Positions 6,231 through 9,129 of a DNA stretch of 9,129 nucleotides are shown one piece after another. The notes below the pieces were generated by a model. It saw only the letters and a program-made list of their open reading frames with translations. It searched no databases and had not been told where the DNA came from. The stretch is from PVC group bacterium (lineage in GTDB: Bacteria; Verrucomicrobiota; Kiritimatiellia; UBA8416; PXDI01). Where the stretch lies: the NCBI GenBank assembly GCA_003565095.1, contig PXDI01000245.1, positions 1 to 9,129 on the forward strand, written 5' to 3'. Both the position numbers and the translations under genes were made by a program. Each line of letters begins with the position of its first letter. The first letter of the stretch is position 1.

Positions 6231-8467
6231 ATAATATCACATTTACCGCCGGCACAGGCAACGGTCTGGGTCAGCTCGGTATTATCTTCATCTTCAATCA
6301 TCATTGTATAATCAACATGCCGGTACTCGCGCATCAGGTCTTCCCACAACTTGCAGTGGTGCACACGTTTCAGACAGCGTGTCATTTTCAGCACGTCACC
6401 ACCGAAATAATTAACGGCAAATTTATGCGCGCGGCGCACCCAGTCCAGCCGCGCCAAGCGCACCTGTTCCAACGCTTCATATACCCGCCGCGGCCACTTG
6501 CGCGGAGTGGATTCGTCCAGATTCGCACCGCGCCCCAGCACACAGTCGCATGCCGCCCACAGATTGTCGTCAAACACATGCAAGCCGTCAACAATCAGCC
6601 CGCTGCTCATGATCGCCCCCACCCCATAGGTCTCAACAATATCGGCCGCGGTCAACACCTCACAGAACGGCGCCTGCGGGTAATCGAGATCACCGCCGTC
6701 AGGCAGCAGCGAAACCCCCGCAAAGAAATCCCGGTTCTTGTAGATGAATTCCTCAACCGCCAGCCATTCATCATCACATACGCTGATCGTGTTGGAAACA
6801 TTATGACTCAGCCAGGGTTTGGCGCAGCGTTCTGGATGCTTACCGGCATCAACCCAGTGACGCTTGGTAAGTTTTACCTTTTCCAGCAGATCAACAGCAG
6901 ATACCTCCTGCTTGGTCAGCGCCTCTTCGCCGGCTTCTATGCAGAACGTTAATACCACATCGGTTCCGTTGGGATTCCAGACCGACTGCTCAACCGCCAA
7001 CGGATTATGCTCACGAAAAAACTGCACCAGCGCTTCATCCTCGCTGGCCTGGGCACGGCGCAGATAACGCCGTGAGTGGTGCGGGTGTATTCCCGAACTG
7101 GTGCCCAGCAGGCAACTGGTGGAACCGGCCGGCTTTACACAGGTGGCACGGGCAGTCGGATTTACTCCGATCCGCGCAGCAACTTCAGCGTTCACATCCA
7201 GAATCAAACGCGCCATGCGTTCCTGCAACTCAGGAGCAAACGCCAAAGCGGGACGCTCCATCATCCCGGTCATCGAAACCCCCAGCAACGCCTCACGTCT
7301 GGCAATCTTTTCGCTAACCTCCCCCAGATACTCAAACGAGGTATAATCCGCCTGCAATGTGCCGAGAATCGCCGCCGCCCGCGCCGCGGACTCAAAAGCC
7401 TCAACACTGTCAACCTTGCCCATGTTGATTTCGCATAAATTACAAAACGCAAACCCGCTTTTACCGTCAATCTGCGGATACAAGCCGATTTCAACACATG
7501 GATTAAAAACCGCCTCCAGATCATCGGTCCAGACAAAACCCGGTTCACCGAATTCGCGTACCGATTCCATCAGCCTGCCGAAATCGTCACGGCTGGTTGC
7601 ATTGCGCAGCAGAATGGCGGAATTGTTACTGCGGGCCCGCTGCGGATTCTCCGTAAACCAGTTTCCGGTCTTGGCACGTGCCATTTCTTCATCATCCGGG
7701 GAAAACAGACAGATGCAGGCACTGCGCCGCACCCCGCCGGAAAGCACGGCATCCGATGCGTGCATCATAATGTCATAGGCATCCACCGGGCGCAGACGGG
7801 TCTTCTCATCACTCGAAGTACAGCGGTCCAGCAATTCCCGGATACGCTCCAGACTGCGCTTCAACGGTTCCGGACCGGGCGCCTTGCCCATCCCGGAGGA
7901 AATGGCTGACCCTTTCGGCCGGATTAAGGAGAAATCAAATTCGACATCACAGCCGGCATATTCAGGTAAAGGTGCATCCTTGACAAAGTAGGACGAAAGC
8001 AGCACGCCAAGGGAATCAGCCCAACCCTCAATCGAATCAGGAATGACAAAAGCCTTGCGGGCCCCCGTTGGACGACGGATCAGCGGCAGTTTAGCGATAT
8101 GCTGCCGCTGCACGGAAAACCCCACCCCGCAGCCGCACAGCAACAGCCATAATGAGTCCTGAAAAAACCGCGGCCGGTCACAGTAACTTGCGGTACAGTT
8201 ATAAAGACGGGCATGCTTGCGCAGGATCGGCTCACCGCCGAATTGCATAGCCCGCTGGCTGCCCAGAACAATTCCGCGCTGCAACGCATCCGCACACACT
8301 TGCAGCAGATCTTCAATATCCAGTCCGCGCTCTTCAACATAATGACGGCGATGCATATCAATCACACGGTCAATTGCCTCGCGAAATGTCTCCCGCCGCC
8401 GCTTTTCGGGCAGATAGCGGCTGTATTTCGATGTAAAAACATAGTCTTTCAGCGATGCAACACTCAT
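6227..8467 (-). CDS. nrdJ: Adenosylcobalamin-dependent (class II) ribonucleotide reductase, monomeric type
   Basis: This cytoplasmic enzyme makes deoxyribonucleotides from ribonucleotides using coenzyme B12 to generate the cysteinyl radical, so it works with or without oxygen. At 746 residues it is close to the Lactobacillus leichmannii enzyme (739). The catalytic motif NPCVEI (322-327) supplies the radical cysteine C324 with N322 and E326. Probable redox cysteines are C91 (LYNC) and C342 or C345 (FCNLCEIN). The C-terminal CAGGKC (C738, C743) matches the pair that relays electrons from thioredoxin. GGVRRSACICLFSPDDEEM (about 244-262) and KPAGSTSCLLGTSSG are also typical. I chose the ATG at 8467, 9 nt after AAGGA; a TTG two codons upstream would be only 3 nt from it. 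Two NrdR boxes overlap its promoter. Its stop codon overlaps that of the convergent flavoprotein gene. It is not functionally linked to the redox operon. Confidence 0.95.
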   Translation of the reverse strand: MSVASLKDYVFTSKYSRYLPEKRRRETFREAIDRVIDMHRRHYVEERGLDIEDLLQVCADALQRGIVLGSQRAMQFGGEPILRKHARLYNCTASYCDRPRFFQDSLWLLLCGCGVGFSVQRQHIAKLPLIRRPTGARKAFVIPDSIEGWADSLGVLLSSYFVKDAPLPEYAGCDVEFDFSLIRPKGSAISSGMGKAPGPEPLKRSLERIRELLDRCTSSDEKTRLRPVDAYDIMMHASDAVLSGGVRRSACICLFSPDDEEMARAKTGNWFTENPQRARSNNSAILLRNATSRDDFGRLMESVREFGEPGFVWTDDLEAVFNPCVEIGLYPQIDGKSGFAFCNLCEINMGKVDSVEAFESAARAAAILGTLQADYTSFEYLGEVSEKIARREALLGVSMTGMMERPALAFAPELQERMARLILDVNAEVAARIGVNPTARATCVKPAGSTSCLLGTSSGIHPHHSRRYLRRAQASEDEALVQFFREHNPLAVEQSVWNPNGTDVVLTFCIEAGEEALTKQEVSAVDLLEKVKLTKRHWVDAGKHPERCAKPWLSHNVSNTISVCDDEWLAVEEFIYKNRDFFAGVSLLPDGGDLDYPQAPFCEVLTAADIVETYGVGAIMSSGLIVDGLHVFDDNLWAACDCVLGRGANLDESTPRKWPRRVYEALEQVRLARLDWVRRAHKFAVNYFGGDVLKMTRCLKRVHHCKLWEDLMREYRHVDYTMMIEDEDNTELTQTVACAGGKCDII

Positions 8468-8476
8468 TGTCAACCG

Positions 8477-8481
8477 TCCTT
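8477..8481 (-). promoter_or_regulatory. Ribosome binding site of nrdJ
   Basis: On the minus strand AAGGA (within AAAAGGAC) lies 9 nt before ATG 8467. This spacing decides in favour of that ATG over the in-frame TTG at 8473. Confidence 0.75.
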
Positions 8482-8540
8482 TTCTCTTTACATTATTATG
8501 ACACTAACCGGCCGCTATTACAAATTTCTTCAATCTGAAA

Positions 8541-8556
8541 ACACAACATATAGTAT
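8541..8556. promoter_or_regulatory. NrdR box 1 (promoter-proximal)
   Basis: ACACAACATATAGTAT matches the NrdR consensus (ACACWATATATWGTGT) at 14 of 16 positions by eye. It covers the putative -10 of nrdJ. NrdR is the zinc-finger/ATP-cone repressor of ribonucleotide reductase genes and binds paired boxes, so this site predicts repression of nrdJ when dATP is plentiful. Confidence 0.8.
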
Positions 8557-8574
8557 GTTTATCAGATCAGTCAA
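8547..8574 (-). promoter_or_regulatory. Sigma-70-type promoter of nrdJ
   Basis: On the minus strand, TTGACT (8574-8569) and TATATG (8552-8547) are separated by 16 nt. An A-rich tract just upstream (complement of the T-run at 8588-8594) could act as an UP element. Transcription would begin near 8540, giving a leader of roughly 70 nt, too short for a cobalamin riboswitch. Both hexamers are overlapped by NrdR boxes, the expected geometry for repression. Confidence 0.6.
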
Positions 8575-8587
8575 CAATATATTGATA
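8572..8587. promoter_or_regulatory. NrdR box 2 (promoter-distal)
   Basis: The palindromic core CAATATATTG (8575-8584) matches the central ten positions of the NrdR consensus exactly, while the outer three bases on each side are mostly divergent (about 11/16 overall). It starts exactly 31 bp from box 1, three helical turns, which is the usual spacing of NrdR box pairs. It overlaps the upstream edge of the nrdJ -35. Confidence 0.75.
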
Positions 8588-8594
8588 TTTTTTT

Positions 8595-8762
8595 ACTATC
8601 ATTCAGAACGGGCGATTTGACGGCTTTCGGGCAAATGCGGACAGGATAATGCAATGAAGTTGATTTATCGCTTGTAATCCATCTTGAATCGGTTATTCTT
8701 TATCGAGTTTTTGCTTCAACTGCACATTGGGTGCCGTCTGAAGCGTTTGTTTAGCTTGCTGA
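8595..8762. other. Intergenic stretch with no recognised feature
   Basis: Between the nrdJ control region and the tRNA-like remnant I find no gene or clear terminator. TTGACG at 8617-8622 and GATAAT at 8645-8650 are 22 nt apart, too far for a normal promoter, so the start of transcription for tRNA-Pro is not identified. Confidence 0.5.
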
Positions 8763-8831
8763 GTAGCGCAGCCTGGCGTGCCGGGGCGTAGCTGGATTAG
8801 AATATCCGGTTAGGTACCGGCGGTAACCGCC
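8763..8831 (+). pseudogene. Degenerate tRNA-like remnant upstream of tRNA-Pro
   Basis: GTAGCGCAGCCTGGC at 8763-8777 is identical to 8866-8880 of the intact tRNA-Pro (end of acceptor plus D arm). CGGGGCGTAGC at 8782-8792 is identical to the first 11 nt of that tRNA. A hairpin at 8806-8820 (CCGG, 7-nt loop TTAGGTA, CCGG) resembles an anticodon arm with AGG in the anticodon position. No T arm or matching 3' acceptor strand follows. This looks like partial, rearranged duplication of tRNA-Pro or a decayed tRNA gene. The similarity of the 3' part to an anticodon arm may be chance. Confidence 0.45.
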
Positions 8832-8859
8832 AGACGTGCAAGCTCACTGTAAGAAAGAA

Positions 8860-8936
8860 CGGGGCGTAGCGCAGCCTGGCAGCGCGTTTGGTTCGGGACC
8901 AAAAGGTCGTGGGTTCAAATCCCACCGCCCCGACCA
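8860..8936 (+). tRNA. tRNA-Pro (anticodon CGG)
   Basis: A complete cloverleaf can be drawn. The acceptor is CGGGGCG/CGCCCCG (8860-8866 with 8926-8932), the D stem GCGC/GCGC, and the anticodon stem TTTGG/CCAAA around loop TTCGGGA. The T stem is GTGGG/CCCAC with loop TTCAAAT. The anticodon CGG at 8894-8896 reads the proline codon CCG. A73 and CCA (8934-8936) are encoded in the DNA. It is followed 118 nt later by a tRNA-Gly gene that appears to have its own promoter. Confidence 0.96.
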
Positions 8937-9006
8937 GTCTTCACTTGCCGCTTTTAAAAAAAGCATGGCTGAGGTTTTGAGCAATTCAGCGCCATTGTGC
9001 AAGCGC

Positions 9007-9034
9007 TTGACTCGGCGGAAAAATCTGTTATTTT
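9007..9034 (+). promoter_or_regulatory. Promoter of tRNA-Gly
   Basis: TTGACT (9007-9012) and TATTTT (9029-9034) are separated by 16 nt. A G/C-rich segment (GCGC, 9037-9040) lies just downstream, as in stringently controlled stable-RNA promoters. Transcription would start near 9041, about 14 nt before the mature tRNA. Confidence 0.6.
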
Positions 9035-9054
9035 TTGCGCATCCTTCCGCGTAA

Positions 9055-9128
<74 letters not shown>

Positions 9129-9129
9129 A

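Noticed and set aside
6317..6952. 211-codon reading frame on the plus strand opposite nrdJ
   Set aside because: It is antisense to the strongly conserved C-terminal part of ribonucleotide reductase and has no ribosome binding site or family resemblance.
8575..8594. Palindrome CAATATATTG followed by seven T as a plus-strand terminator
   Set aside because: The palindrome is AT-rich with no loop, and no plus-strand gene ends there. It is better explained as NrdR box 2 with an A-tract upstream of the nrdJ promoter.
8468..8640. Cobalamin riboswitch controlling B12-dependent nrdJ
   Set aside because: The promoter leaves a leader of only about 70 nt, and I see no B12-box-like conserved segment. 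NrdR boxes explain the region.
8937..9000. GCTTTT...AAAAGC (about 8952-8966) as a terminator for tRNA-Pro
   Set aside because: The stem is nearly all A-T with a three-base loop and is followed by no T-run, so it would be unstable and is not supportable as a terminator.
8836..9054. 72-codon reading frame across tRNA-Pro (contains GVAQPGSAFGSGPKGRGF)
   Set aside because: It is the translation of the tRNA gene itself, a well-known false hypothetical protein pattern.

Overview
The window looks like bacterial chromosome of moderate GC. It carries five protein genes and two tRNAs, with no sign of a phage, transposon or CRISPR array. The redox genes suggest an anaerobic or facultative organism. From memory, the combination of a NosR/NapH-like polyferredoxin, a small membrane protein, a NuoE-NuoF fusion and a NuoG/GltD-like flavoprotein resembles loci in the Planctomycetes-Verrucomicrobia-Kiritimatiellota-Lentisphaerae group. 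That is a low-confidence guess, since no taxonomic marker is present.

Layout. Positions 1-171 hold short tandem repeats. Four genes on the + strand (172-6230) follow: a membrane polyferredoxin; a structured 193-nt spacer with a perfect 13-bp inverted repeat; a 180-residue three-helix membrane protein; a 795-residue NuoE + thioredoxin-like + NuoF fusion; and a 525-residue iron-sulfur flavoprotein. The last three lie 13-15 nt apart and are almost certainly one operon; the first probably belongs to it. The class II ribonucleotide reductase gene nrdJ (6227-8467) lies on the - strand, tail to tail with the flavoprotein gene and overlapping it by 4 nt. Its upstream region carries a promoter covered by two NrdR boxes spaced 31 bp apart. 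Beyond it are a tRNA-like remnant, tRNA-Pro(CGG), a recognisable promoter, and tRNA-Gly(TCC).

How the genes may work together (inference). The NuoE-NuoF fusion has the NADH/FMN site and many Fe-S centres of the HydB/HndC type. The flavoprotein adds a NuoG-type [2Fe-2S] domain, GltD-like Fe-S and FAD modules and a C-terminal ferredoxin domain. No hydrogenase, formate dehydrogenase or complex I membrane subunit is encoded alongside. The plausible partners are the polyferredoxin and the small membrane protein, which suggests a membrane-attached NADH-linked electron-transfer complex whose terminal donor or acceptor is not shown here. Three details make it unusual: a FAD domain that seems to lack the NAD(P)H-binding subdomain, a thioredoxin-like domain missing one of its four cluster cysteines, and the small membrane protein ending just after its last helix. 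nrdJ and the tRNAs appear functionally unrelated to this operon.
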